Below, in pieces: positions 1 to 7,341 of a stretch of DNA of 11,001 nt. Both the position numbers and the translations under genes were made by a program. Numbering within the stretch: the first letter of the stretch is position 1; each line of letters begins with the position of its first letter. The notes beneath the pieces were generated by a model. That model had not been told where the DNA came from, made no database searches, and saw only the letters and a program-made list of their open reading frames with translations. Source of the DNA: Gymnopus androsaceus JB14. Lineage: Eukaryota; Basidiomycota; Agaricomycetes; Agaricales; Omphalotaceae. The stretch covers positions 1 to 11,001 of the forward strand of contig ML770318.1 in NCBI GenBank assembly GCA_009733575.1, in the 5' to 3' direction.

Positions 1-1050
1 CAAAGGTTGTAGAGGACAATGCAGACGCGTCTGAGCGTGTACGAATCACTACAGGTCCTAAGATAGAACTGCGTTTCAGGTATCAAGTCTAACTTGTCAT
101 TCCGAGATAGAATAGCTACCCTTATATACTGAGCGAGATATATGAAAATAGGAAAATGAGAGAAACTGAGCGAGATAGGATGAAACAGAGTAAGTAAAAT
201 AGAAAAAGATAAATAATGTCCATATATGCGTGTATACTATGGTTTTGCCTCGTTCGTTTGTCTTCCTTGATTGGGTCAACTTTTGGGATTTTGGTCCGAA
301 TCGACTCGAGTCATTTGCCTTTTTTACAAGGCTCGCCAGTTCCTTTAGCAGAACAGCCCTCGGAAGTATTTCTATGTTTTTCCTTGCCAATGGGAGACTG
401 GTTATTATCCCTAGTTCCACGTGGTCTCGAGTCTAGATGCCTGGTAGCATATGGATCTCGGTAAAACGCTGAGGCTCGGATAGAAATACTCCTTGGTCCT
501 TCCGTGCTCTAGAAGTAGCTACAGCAAGTGGGTCATGTGGCCACGTTGGACTGCCGCGGCTATATGCCTGGGCGCTTTCCAGCGAGCGTCAACTTTGAGG
601 GCACCCGTTAGGGTACTTCCCCATCTCGGTCCACCTTGCTTCGTTTAATAAACTTGAGTGTTGTTTAGACTCCTTGGTGAGCTGATCGCGGAAGTGATGC
701 CTCGTTAAGACTTCGATCCCTTGGGTATATCCTTCGATGACCTAGCCTAGTATAACTGGTATGTGGGCTCGTTTATCTGCCTCGGTCAGCAACTTGTTAT
801 CCAACACGCTTGCCTCGCTACACCATACCGCGCATAGGACTTTGATCAAGGCACATTCACAAAGTTAAGTATGGTACCATTGCGCGTACCGTTACTCTGC
901 AACCTCTTGGGTAGAATAGGTCCTTGGTAGATTTTAACTATCAGCTCGGGCTCACTATAGTTCTCTTATTGACCGTGTTTTGTTACTAACAGAACCTAGG
1001 ATTATTGGTTCTGCGCAGTTCTAGCCTTAGCCGAAAAATCGGCGTATCAG
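1..1050. repeat. Interspersed repeat, copy A (CpG-rich, cut by window edge)
   Basis: This stretch matches 1565-2850 in the same orientation in at least three blocks: 1-131 with 1565-1700, about 270-480 with about 1840-2110, and about 690-1050 with about 2497-2850. The middle parts differ by insertions or deletions, making copy B about 240 bp longer. No open frame of note and no reverse transcriptase, integrase or transposase motif is visible, so the class is unknown; a non-coding part of an LTR retrotransposon is one possibility. CpG sites are plentiful here, about 21 in the first 480 bases by my count, unlike copy B. It ends in a small hairpin, GCCGA / TCGGC, at 1030-1043. The left end lies outside the window. 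Confidence 0.7.
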
Positions 1051-1168
1051 TGTATCTGCATGAACACCAAGGCACGGGTCAAGTATGCTGACTCAACAAA
1101 CAACTTTGTGTATCTGAGGTGAAACACCCAAGCATGGGTCAAGTACGCTGACTCAACAAATGACTTAG
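1051..1168. repeat. Two-unit tandem repeat (58 and 60 bp)
   Basis: Unit 1 (1051-1108) and unit 2 (1109-1168) both start TGTATCTG and share the core GGGTCAAGTAYGCTGACTC followed by AACAAA. It begins exactly where copy A stops matching copy B, so it may be a subterminal part of the same element family. CpG content falls sharply just to its right. Confidence 0.65.
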
Positions 1169-1564
1169 TGTGAATCAGGAGCCTTTACATTGCTGCGCAA
1201 TGATACTCCAACTCTCAGGGAATCCTCCAAGTTACCTAACAAGCTTATACAATGGCTATGCAAGTCACTTGAGTAGGCATTTTTAACACACTCAGTGAAG
1301 AGCAGGCAAGAGGTAGAATCTGTTGGTAAGCTAGCTAACACTCTGAGGAGCTTCCTCACTAAAACTACACCAAGCCAACACTTGGGTCCAAGACCTTCCT
1401 AATCAACAATGGGCTCAGCAAGATGTGCACATTAGGCTCCATCTGTGGTCCTAAGAATGATGTGACCTCTCTCCGAGATGCAAACCAGGAATGCTCAACT
1501 TAATAGCCAGGAAGTAGAATGAATTGCCTCAGTATTATTGAGGTTACAAGAAGGCCACCCATTT
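1169..1564. other. Non-coding spacer between repeat copies
   Basis: This is CpG-poor sequence, with two CpG seen in about 400 bases (TGCGCA near 1194 and TCCGAG near 1475). Only short frames full of stops occur. It is probably more repeat-derived DNA, because it resembles copy B in base composition, but no second copy lies in the window to prove this. Confidence 0.4.
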
Positions 1565-2850
1565 CAAAGGTTGTAAAGGATGATGCAGATGTGTCTGAGC
1601 ATGTACAAATCACTACAGGTCCTAAGATAGAACTGCATTTCAGGTATCAAGTCTAACTTGGATTGCTACATAGAATGTAGCTACCCTTATATACTGGTAC
1701 ATCTCGGAAAAATACTAAACAATGAAATAATATGAAAGAGATCAAGACATGTCCATAAATGTAAAATAATAAATAAGCTTCCTCAATAAATCATCTTGGC
1801 ACACCTAATCTTGGGGAAATTCATCACTCAGAATGGCAATGCTTGGAATTTGGTCCTAGATGAACTCGAGTCACTTTCTTTTGCCTCTGAAACTGTGCAA
1901 GTCCTCCAAATTTATGACTTGGTGAAGTTCTATGGGTTTAAAAACATTCCATGAACAGCCCTTGGAAGTATATCCATCTTTGCCTTGCCAATAGCAAGCT
2001 ATACATTATGCCTAGTTCCATGTGGACTCAAGCCTAGATGCCTTGTAGCATATGGATCTTGGAACAACACTGAAACTTGGACAGGAATTATTCCTAGTCA
2101 TTCCTTGCTCTAAGAGTGATTGTGATGAGGTTGATCAGGTGGCCATGGTAGGTATACCTTGGCACCCTCTAGCAATGCACAACCCAAAAACACACACCAT
2201 CAGTTACACTTGCCTCGGAGTCCTAACTGAGCCTTGGGCATCCAGCTAGTACAATATTTGGTCTCAGAGAGTTTTAGCTTGCCTAGATGATTCTGTCATC
2301 CATGTTGCTTTTATCATCTCGGTCAAGAGACTTATGACATTGCAGGAGTGTTTCCATTCATTGTGGCAGCTCCAGGCCAGAGTTACCAGACATTCCGTGA
2401 TGAGATTGCCTAGGCAAGCTTTCATCTGGTCAAGAGTTTTCATCTCAGCAGAGTAACATTGTAAATTTTGTATAACCAACTTGTTGAGCTGCACCAAGTG
2501 CTGCCTCAGAAACTTCAATCCCTTGGCTATGTCTTTTGATTGTCTAGCCTAGTAATAATTATTTGTGGGCTCGGAATAGCCTTGCTTATCAACTTGGTAT
2601 CCACCAAGCTTGACTTACTACATCATACAATGCATAGGACTTGGAACAAGATGCATTCACAAAGTTAAGTGAGATACCATTAATGTGTACCATCACTCTG
2701 CAATCTCTAGAGTACAATAGACTCTCAATAGACTTCAACTATCAGCTCAGGCTCACTATAGTTCTTGGTATTGCCATATTGAGTATAATACAGAATCTAG
2801 GATTATCAATTCTGTACAGTTTCAGCTTTAGCCAAAAAATTGGCATATCA
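1565..2850. repeat. Interspersed repeat, copy B (CpG-depleted)
   Basis: This is a diverged copy of the repeat at 1-1050. Aligned blocks show that CG in copy A is regularly TG or CA here: GACGCG becomes GATGTG, TCCACGTGG becomes TCCATGTGG, and GCGCGTACCG becomes AATGTGTACCA. By my count the first aligned 550 bases keep 2 CpG against about 21 in copy A, and the last block keeps 1 against about 18. The end hairpin survives as GCCAA / TTGGC (2831-2844). About 240 extra bases, mainly in 2110-2490, are absent from copy A. The short frames here are chance openings. Confidence 0.7.
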
Positions 2851-2897
2851 TTGGATTGGCGCTTATATCATGTGCTTGTAAGCACGAGCACTGATTG

Positions 2898-3180
2898 CTC
2901 TCCCAGGGTGTCCCAGGGCTTCCCAGAGCTTCCCAGGATCTCCAGGAATTTGCCCATTTCCTGGGCAGCTTAGGATTTTAGCCAAATCCTCAAGATCTTT
3001 GGGCTTGCTTGAGGCTAACTCCTGATTAACTTCATAGATACTCAAGGATCCCTAGAATTTGGCCAAAATCCTGGGCTACCTGGGGTGCTTGGCTTGCCTA
3101 GTGTTGCCTAGGAATTGGCCAAATTCCTGGGCATCCCTGAGAGTGACCAGGCACACCTGGACTTGCCTGGGCTTTAGGTA
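2898..3180. repeat. CCAGG/CCTGG-rich degenerate repeat tract
   Basis: Variants of TCCCAGGGCTTCCCAG and of a near-palindrome AATTTGGCCAAAATCCTGGG recur here, for example around 2901-2945, 3056-3075 and 3110-3133. The arms occur in both orientations (CCCAGG early, CCTGGG later), so the tract could fold back. No coding signal is seen. It may be a decayed minisatellite or the subterminal region of a transposon. Confidence 0.5.
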
Positions 3181-3665
3181 GTTTTCCAGATGTAGTTGAC
3201 AATTGTTTAACATAACCAACTGTTGTTTGCACTCTGCTTTCTATCTCCTGTATTCTGCAAACATGATAATATAATTATTTATTCATTCTCTTATGTCAAT
3301 GGTCTGAATTTGAACCCCAAAGTGCATATGGTATCAGCATTGTAATTTGTATGAGTGTCTTCAAAAGCAACCTAATTCCACAAGAAAACAACCTAAATGC
3401 GGTTGCTATTTAGTAAATTCTTGGAAGAGATCCTTAGGGTGAAACTGTCTGATTTAGGACCCTGTTCAACCTAACATTTCTGGCAGGTACCATCAACCTA
3501 TGTAGGCTGATAACTACCCTTCGATAGGTTGAGGATCACCGTCACCTAAGTTGGATATTTCAACCTACCTGGAAATCACAGAGTCTTGAGTGTCTGCATT
3601 GCCCAGAAAAGCTGTTTCTTTGCACAGATCCATATATGTGATGGACAAGTACAAACAATTGTAGA
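3181..3665. other. Gene-free, CpG-poor intergenic DNA
   Basis: No credible ORF. The only structure seen is a group of TCAACCTA motifs at 3467-3565, including a 9-bp inverted pair TCAACCTAT / ATAGGTTGA at 3493-3501 and 3524-3532. This may be the remains of a small inverted-repeat element, but no clear ends or target duplication were found. Confidence 0.4.
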
Positions 3666-3949
3666 TTATAAACCAAGGGGGCTCAAGAAATTAAGCACCC
3701 AACTGGGGGTAGGTTAGTTATTCCAGCCACCAGGATATTTAAAAAAATTCCACCCCCCTTATATACCCTCAGAATACCCTCGGAATTTATTCAGAATCAT
3801 AATTTTGAGCTTACAGAGTCCTCTAGTAGCTTCAGATTGGCTTCCAAAGCAGTGGAAGCAGTAGTAACCTTGGCACAAAGGCACAAGAGAAAAGGCTGCA
3901 AAACTGTAAACGGTTTGGGTAGGTTCGAAATTTTTTTTGAATTGGAGTA

Positions 3950-4038
3950 CAGTGACGGCAAAAAGTGATGAACCACCCCCAATTCAGTATTGAATTGAAT
4001 TAAGTGGGAGAGTGGTTCATCACTTTTTGCCATCACCG
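3950..4038. mobile_element. Tc1/mariner-type MITE, 89 bp, nested in the hAT element
   Basis: The 27-bp terminal inverted repeats (3950-3976 and 4012-4038) match at 25 positions. The left begins CAGTGACGGCAAAAAGTG, and the two mismatches are both transitions. The element is flanked by TA on each side (3948-3949 and 4039-4040). A CAGT-type end and a TA target duplication fit Tc1/mariner. Only about 35 bases lie between the arms, so it can fold into a near-complete hairpin. It lies wholly inside the hAT-type element and is therefore the younger insertion. Confidence 0.8.
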
Positions 4039-4140
4039 TAATAGTACTAACAAAAACACATCCAGTATCATATGGAATGTATAGGGTTGAACCAATTCAT
4101 CATCTCATGGACTTGCAACACTTGTAAGAGTGTCAAGCAT

Positions 4141-4155
4141 TAGTAGTAGTAGTAG
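4141..4155 (+). repeat. (TAG)5 microsatellite
   Basis: Five perfect TAG units lie within the right half of the hAT-type element. Confidence 0.9.
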
Positions 4156-4467
4156 TTATTTGATTACTATCTAATCAATATATACCATATATGGGCATGG
4201 GAATGCTTACATAGTATAGTATCCCCTCCAACTGTTCAAAAAAAATAAAAATAAAAAAAATTTTGACCTGCGGTCCCCTTTTAAACTTCTTGAGCCCCCT
4301 TGTTATAAACACAGCTTAGTTACTTGTAGAGTATAAATCTGTACTGTATACTTTATATGGTAGGATCCAAAGCAGCAGTCCATAAACTTTTCCCATCAGG
4401 CCAGCTGCGAGTTCATCCTGTTTCATTGTGGATGCACCGGAGTGACCCTAGTGCTAGTCTCTTATAA

Positions 4468-4508
4468 ACAGACAACTACACGATCGTAACGATGTGTAGA
4501 GAGTCTGT
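4468..4508. repeat. 41-bp hairpin in the left arm of the 4456-4977 element
   Basis: Paired blocks are ACAGAC/GTCTGT (4468-4473, 4503-4508), CTACAC/GTGTAG (4476-4481, 4494-4499) and ATCG/CGAT (4483-4486, 4490-4493), around a 3-base TAA loop. This gives 16 base pairs with small internal bulges. Confidence 0.7.
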
Positions 4509-4573
4509 CACCTAAGGCGGATCATTTGGGCACTTGTATTTAGACACCGATATCTGATGTAATCACCTCCGAT

Positions 4574-4593
4574 CCGACTCGGACCGACTCGGA
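4574..4593. repeat. 10-bp tandem duplication CCGACTCGGA x2
   Basis: Two perfect adjacent copies at 4574-4583 and 4584-4593. Each unit contains the dyad CCGA-C-TCGG. It is inside the 4456-4977 element and unusually CpG-rich compared with the DNA before 4390. Confidence 0.8.
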
Positions 4594-4988
4594 ACGCTGC
4601 CAAAACGCTGTAGTTCTCCAACATTCATCCAGTCTGCTGCATTGCGAAAGCATAAATGCATTGAATTTTGGCTCTTAAATGACTTTCTTGAGTCAAGGGC
4701 TTAATACAAATAAATTCATGCAAGTTTGCTATTAGAAGAGAGGTGACTGAGTATACTTAGTGTTAATTTTTGGTTGATTTCAGCCATTATTTCAAGGGAA
4801 AGTGAAGCTCATAAGGCAATATTACACTGGTGTAGGCCAGGAAACTATAAAACAACTTAAGTGCAGTGTTGAACATTGAAACAAAGACACTGGTGTGGTT
4901 TCGGCAGGGCGCCAAGATTATGTAAGATTAGTAATAAGATACAAGTGCCCAAGCGGCCGATACTTAAAAAATAGACTACCCTAGTGCT

Positions 4989-5330
4989 GTATCGGGTAAT
5001 TCCCTGGATCACCGGCATTCAGTTCTTGGACCATGCCATATAATAAACTTCCTCAGCCATTTTGCTCACAGCCACGCAGATCTCAGCATTTCTCTAAAAG
5101 ATCACTGCTGCTCTACAAATTAGATTGAGATATTCTGAGTAAAAGAGAGAATAAGCCGCACAGCTGCTCAATTTTTTTCAACAGCTCAAATGGATATTGA
5201 ACAGGGTAAATTGCAAATAACATGTGGCAGATAACCGCAACACTGCGCGATCTTTCTGCCACATCAAGATATGTCATAACGTACTCAGACAATGGAGGGT
5301 GGATTTAAAGTGGAAACAAAGAAAATCATG
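4989..5330. other. Gene-free stretch
   Basis: No ORF, splice pattern or clear repeat is supported here. CpG content is moderate, unlike the depleted region to the left. Confidence 0.4.
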
Positions 5331-5337
5331 TAACACC

Positions 5338-5507
5338 CACACGGGAAAGGGAAAAAATTCGGTAGAAACTGAAAGATGCATGTGATTCTGGATAAGCCAT
5401 GTATGGGCGTGGGAATAATCACATGATAGCGGATATCCCATTTGTGGGTTATCGCAATAATTCAGGTGGCAATTTGGTAGACCTTAATTTTTTCCCTTTC
5501 CGGTGTG
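5338..5507. repeat. Inverted-repeat (MITE-like) element, about 170 bp
   Basis: A 22-bp inverted pair with one mismatch lies at 5338-5359 and 5486-5507; the left arm starts CACACGGGAAAGGG. Inside it is a second perfect 9-bp inverted pair CATGTGATT / AATCACATG (5379-5387, 5417-5425) and a small hairpin near 5431-5454. The outer limits and target duplication are unclear; the element may extend outward to about 5331 and 5516. Short frames within it are not considered genes. Confidence 0.55.
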
Positions 5508-5512
5508 ACCCT

Positions 5513-5548
5513 GTCGCGGGCGCTAAAGCGCTAAATTCGTTCACCCGT
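5513..5548 (+). repeat. 36-bp dispersed direct repeat, copy 1
   Basis: Matches 10764-10799 at 34 of 36 positions in the same orientation. The core GGCGCTAAAGCGCTAAA contains a small dyad, GCGCT-AA-AGCGC. It directly adjoins the inverted-repeat element ending at 5507. Flanks of the two copies are unrelated. Confidence 0.8.
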
Positions 5549-5808
5549 ACATGCCTCCAAAGTACTGGCACTGCTTCCACATAGCAGATGCTCCCACGTT
5601 TGGGGGGCGTAGACTGGAATCAATACCAGTAGTACCAGTAGTAGGTACCAGGCAGATGGGCCAAGGACTCGGATGTCGAGGCACTTTACTCTATGTGTTT
5701 AGTCATCATGGCGTCTTGACTGGCAGTGGCATTCAAACTTCAGATAGTACGTAAGTCACTAAGTATGCATTGTACCTCGTTGCTAAAAAGCTGTACAACT
5801 GCTCCATT

Positions 5809-6042
5809 CTAACCAACAAAATAAACCGTATCAGCCGTACAAGCCGCACGTTTCCATCGAAAACGTTTTTGCTCAATTTTTGAATCAGCTCTACGTCTTA
5901 TTAGTTGCTCAGCATTCTTCCAGTTTTTGTGAACAAATAACCTTTTTCTTACTGTATGAAAGCTCTGGTCACGCCGGTTACCAAATTTATGGCGGACTTT
6001 ACTCAAATTCTCAACAGCGGAAACGGCTTCCGAAACAATCAT
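5809..6042 (-). CDS. Possible small basic protein or gene fragment (77 aa), not recognised
   Basis: This minus-strand frame of 77 codons starts at ATG (6042) and ends at TAG (5809). The product is rich in Arg and Lys, with segments such as FGNRRDQSFHTVRKRLF and KIEQKRFRWKRAAC. The codons look reasonable for a real gene, but I cannot name a family. The ATG directly follows CTTGACAG, which could be a splice acceptor, so this may be the last exon of a longer gene or a transposase fragment. An inverted-repeat element (6098-6262) lies about 55 bases upstream, where a promoter or leader would be. Overlapping plus-strand frames are weaker. A chance ORF cannot be excluded. Confidence 0.25.
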   Translation of the reverse strand: MIVSEAVSAVENLSKVRHKFGNRRDQSFHTVRKRLFVHKNWKNAEQLIRRRADSKIEQKRFRWKRAACTADTVYFVG

Positions 6043-6097
6043 CTGTCAAGATGGTGAGGAGATAGGGTCAACTTTGACAATATCAGCCACGGTGTCT

Positions 6098-6262
6098 CAG
6101 CTGTTCCGAAAAACCTAGGCCACTTCAAAAAATTGTTTACATACGGCTCCCTATTCAGTTGCTACTCCGTTTGATTCAATCGCCTACAAGCCCCACCAGA
6201 ATTGAATGTCTTGCGTCACTGCAGCAAAATTACAAAGTGGCCTAGGTTTTTTGGAACAGCTG
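6098..6262. mobile_element. Fold-back MITE, 165 bp, with 28-bp terminal inverted repeats
   Basis: The 28-bp arms at 6098-6125 and 6235-6262 match at 27 positions; the single difference is a transition. Each arm runs inward from CAGCTGTTCC through CCTAGG to CCACTT. The 109-bp interior has no coding signal. No clean target duplication is seen because the outer CAGCTG is itself palindromic, so the superfamily cannot be assigned. High arm identity suggests a fairly recent insertion or conversion. Confidence 0.7.
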
Positions 6263-6856
6263 CAAAAAGATTGCAAAATGTCGCAGGGTACTTGTCAGTC
6301 AGGGTTACTTTTGTTGATTTGTAGAATTGAGTATACACAGGTTCTCCCATAGTCACCGCAAAAATCAGGGTTTCTCAATAGGATAAAACTTTCTCGGTAA
6401 GCCGGGGAACTTACTGTAACGATATATATGTAAGTTGCTTCCTACAAGGTGACATAATGGCTACAAGAAAGATTCCGATCGTTGATATAGTCCCACACTA
6501 GGGGGTATCAAAGAGGAAGGAGTCTAGCCAAAGTTAGCTCAAGGTCCGTTCTGGTTTAACGGCGATGCTGCATGTACTAACTATTTCCAAGGTAGTTGGG
6601 GCTTCAAATAACTTGCTCAAGTAAATGAATGTCTACATTTTGGGAATATCTTTGTACTGTACATGAGCTCGGTATACTAATAAATCATAACGGGAAGATA
6701 TCCATATCCGTGGCCGTGGGTATCATTTCGAAAATAAGTTCAGTCGATGACATTCAGTTCAGAGTTCAGCCGCCGCCAGGCTACGTGATGCATTGAAATT
6801 TAAGTTCCAGTTAAATATAGTGGCCGCCAAGTTTTGCCTATAAGCGCCGATAAATC
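6263..6856. other. Gene-free intergenic DNA
   Basis: No supported ORF. Minor structures are a 7-bp inverted pair AACTTAC / GTAAGTT (6408-6414, 6430-6436), and AAATTTAAGTT near 6798 repeated in inverted form near 6933, inside the next ORF. These are weak and may be chance. Confidence 0.4.
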
Positions 6857-7081
6857 ATGGTTCAAAGGCTGATGCTACGCGTTACGAAGATAGAAATCAC
6901 ACCAGTTCAGTACCGGGCGTTACACATTACTGAACTTAAATTCGAAACGATGCATTATCGGCGATCGGAATCTGGCCAGATCACACGCTTTGGCCAGGTT
7001 TTAGTAATTTTAGAAAAAGGTGGCGTAATTCCCTACCCACAACGATTGCTTCACTTACCTTTCAATTGCTCAGATGGATAA
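6857..7081 (+). CDS. Weak candidate ORF (74 aa), not recognised
   Basis: An ATG-to-TAA frame with varied codon use; the C-terminal part (ITRFGQVLVILEKGGV) looks protein-like. It is about 260 bases upstream of the main plus-strand gene on the same strand, so it might be an upstream exon of that gene, a separate short gene, or chance. No splice donor linking it convincingly to the next gene was found, and no family is recognised. Confidence 0.2.
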   Translation: MVQRLMLRVTKIEITPVQYRALHITELKFETMHYRRSESGQITRFGQVLVILEKGGVIPYPQRLLHLPFNCSDG

Positions 7082-7341
7082 GATACTAGATATGATTTGG
7101 ATAGGATACTGGTCAAGGGGTGTTGATCCTCCATGCTGAGTTTGACTCCCGGCCAACAGCGTACCATGGTATAGGCCACTTCTATAAACGCCCTGGGCCA
7201 AGCATCCTCTAGCTCCAAGCCAATGTGTTTGCTGTCATCTAGAACTTAATTCGATTCCACCGCTTGCTAATCGGGCCGAGCTCATGGTTTACACAACTCA
7301 AACCTCCACCTCGTTGGACTTAAACTCAAAGGCCAAGCGCC

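Larger units (their letters stand above)
3674..4302. mobile_element. Non-autonomous hAT-type DNA transposon, 629 bp
   Basis: The ends are inverted repeats of 19 bp with one mismatch: the left begins CAAGGGGGCTCAAGAA (3674) and the right is its reverse complement ending at 4302. They are flanked by a perfect 8-bp direct repeat TTATAAAC at 3666-3673 and 4303-4310. Short terminal inverted repeats beginning CA plus an 8-bp target duplication are hallmarks of the hAT superfamily. It is far too short for a hAT transposase and shows no transposase motif, so it would depend on an enzyme supplied elsewhere. A second element is nested within it (3950-4038). The 79-codon minus frame at 3797-4036 runs through the nested element and is judged spurious. 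Confidence 0.8.
4456..4977. mobile_element. Putative TIR element with 11-bp target duplication, 522 bp
   Basis: A perfect 11-bp direct repeat ACCCTAGTGCT lies at 4445-4455 and 4978-4988. Directly inside, the sequence starts AGTCT and ends AGACT. Further in, a perfect 14-bp inverted pair TTGGGCACTTGTAT / ATACAAGTGCCCAA lies at 4526-4539 and 4939-4952, with related GCGG-containing sequence outside each arm. The left arm is about 45 bp longer than the right, which a 41-bp hairpin at 4468-4508 nearly accounts for. An 11-bp duplication with patchy inverted arms suggests a Mutator-like non-autonomous element, but no transposase is present and the superfamily is an inference. Confidence 0.5.

Noticed and set aside
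216..464. Short overlapping ORFs in the left repeat
   Set aside because: They lie in repeat copy A, overlap in several frames, and have no matching open frame in copy B.
1..2850. The two repeat copies as the LTRs of a single retrotransposon
   Set aside because: The copies are in very different states of CpG decay, and the spacer of about 500 bp has no gag-pol coding.
2052..3045. Several 60-110-codon ORFs (2052-2249, 2264-2518, 2641-2973, 2863-3045)
   Set aside because: They fall in repeat copy B and the CCAGG tract. CpG loss changes many codons, and no domain or splice pattern supports them.
3797..4036. 79-codon minus-strand ORF
   Set aside because: Its first part is the palindromic MITE and its remainder the hAT element interior; it would be a chance fusion across a transposon border.
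4141..4155. CRISPR or satellite signal from (TAG)5
   Set aside because: It is a simple trinucleotide microsatellite with no spacers.
4189..5425. Similarity between about 4189-4215 and about 5398-5425 (TATGGGCRTGGGAAT core)
   Set aside because: The match is short and imperfect, with no extension and no shared ends, so it is not strong enough to call a repeat pair.
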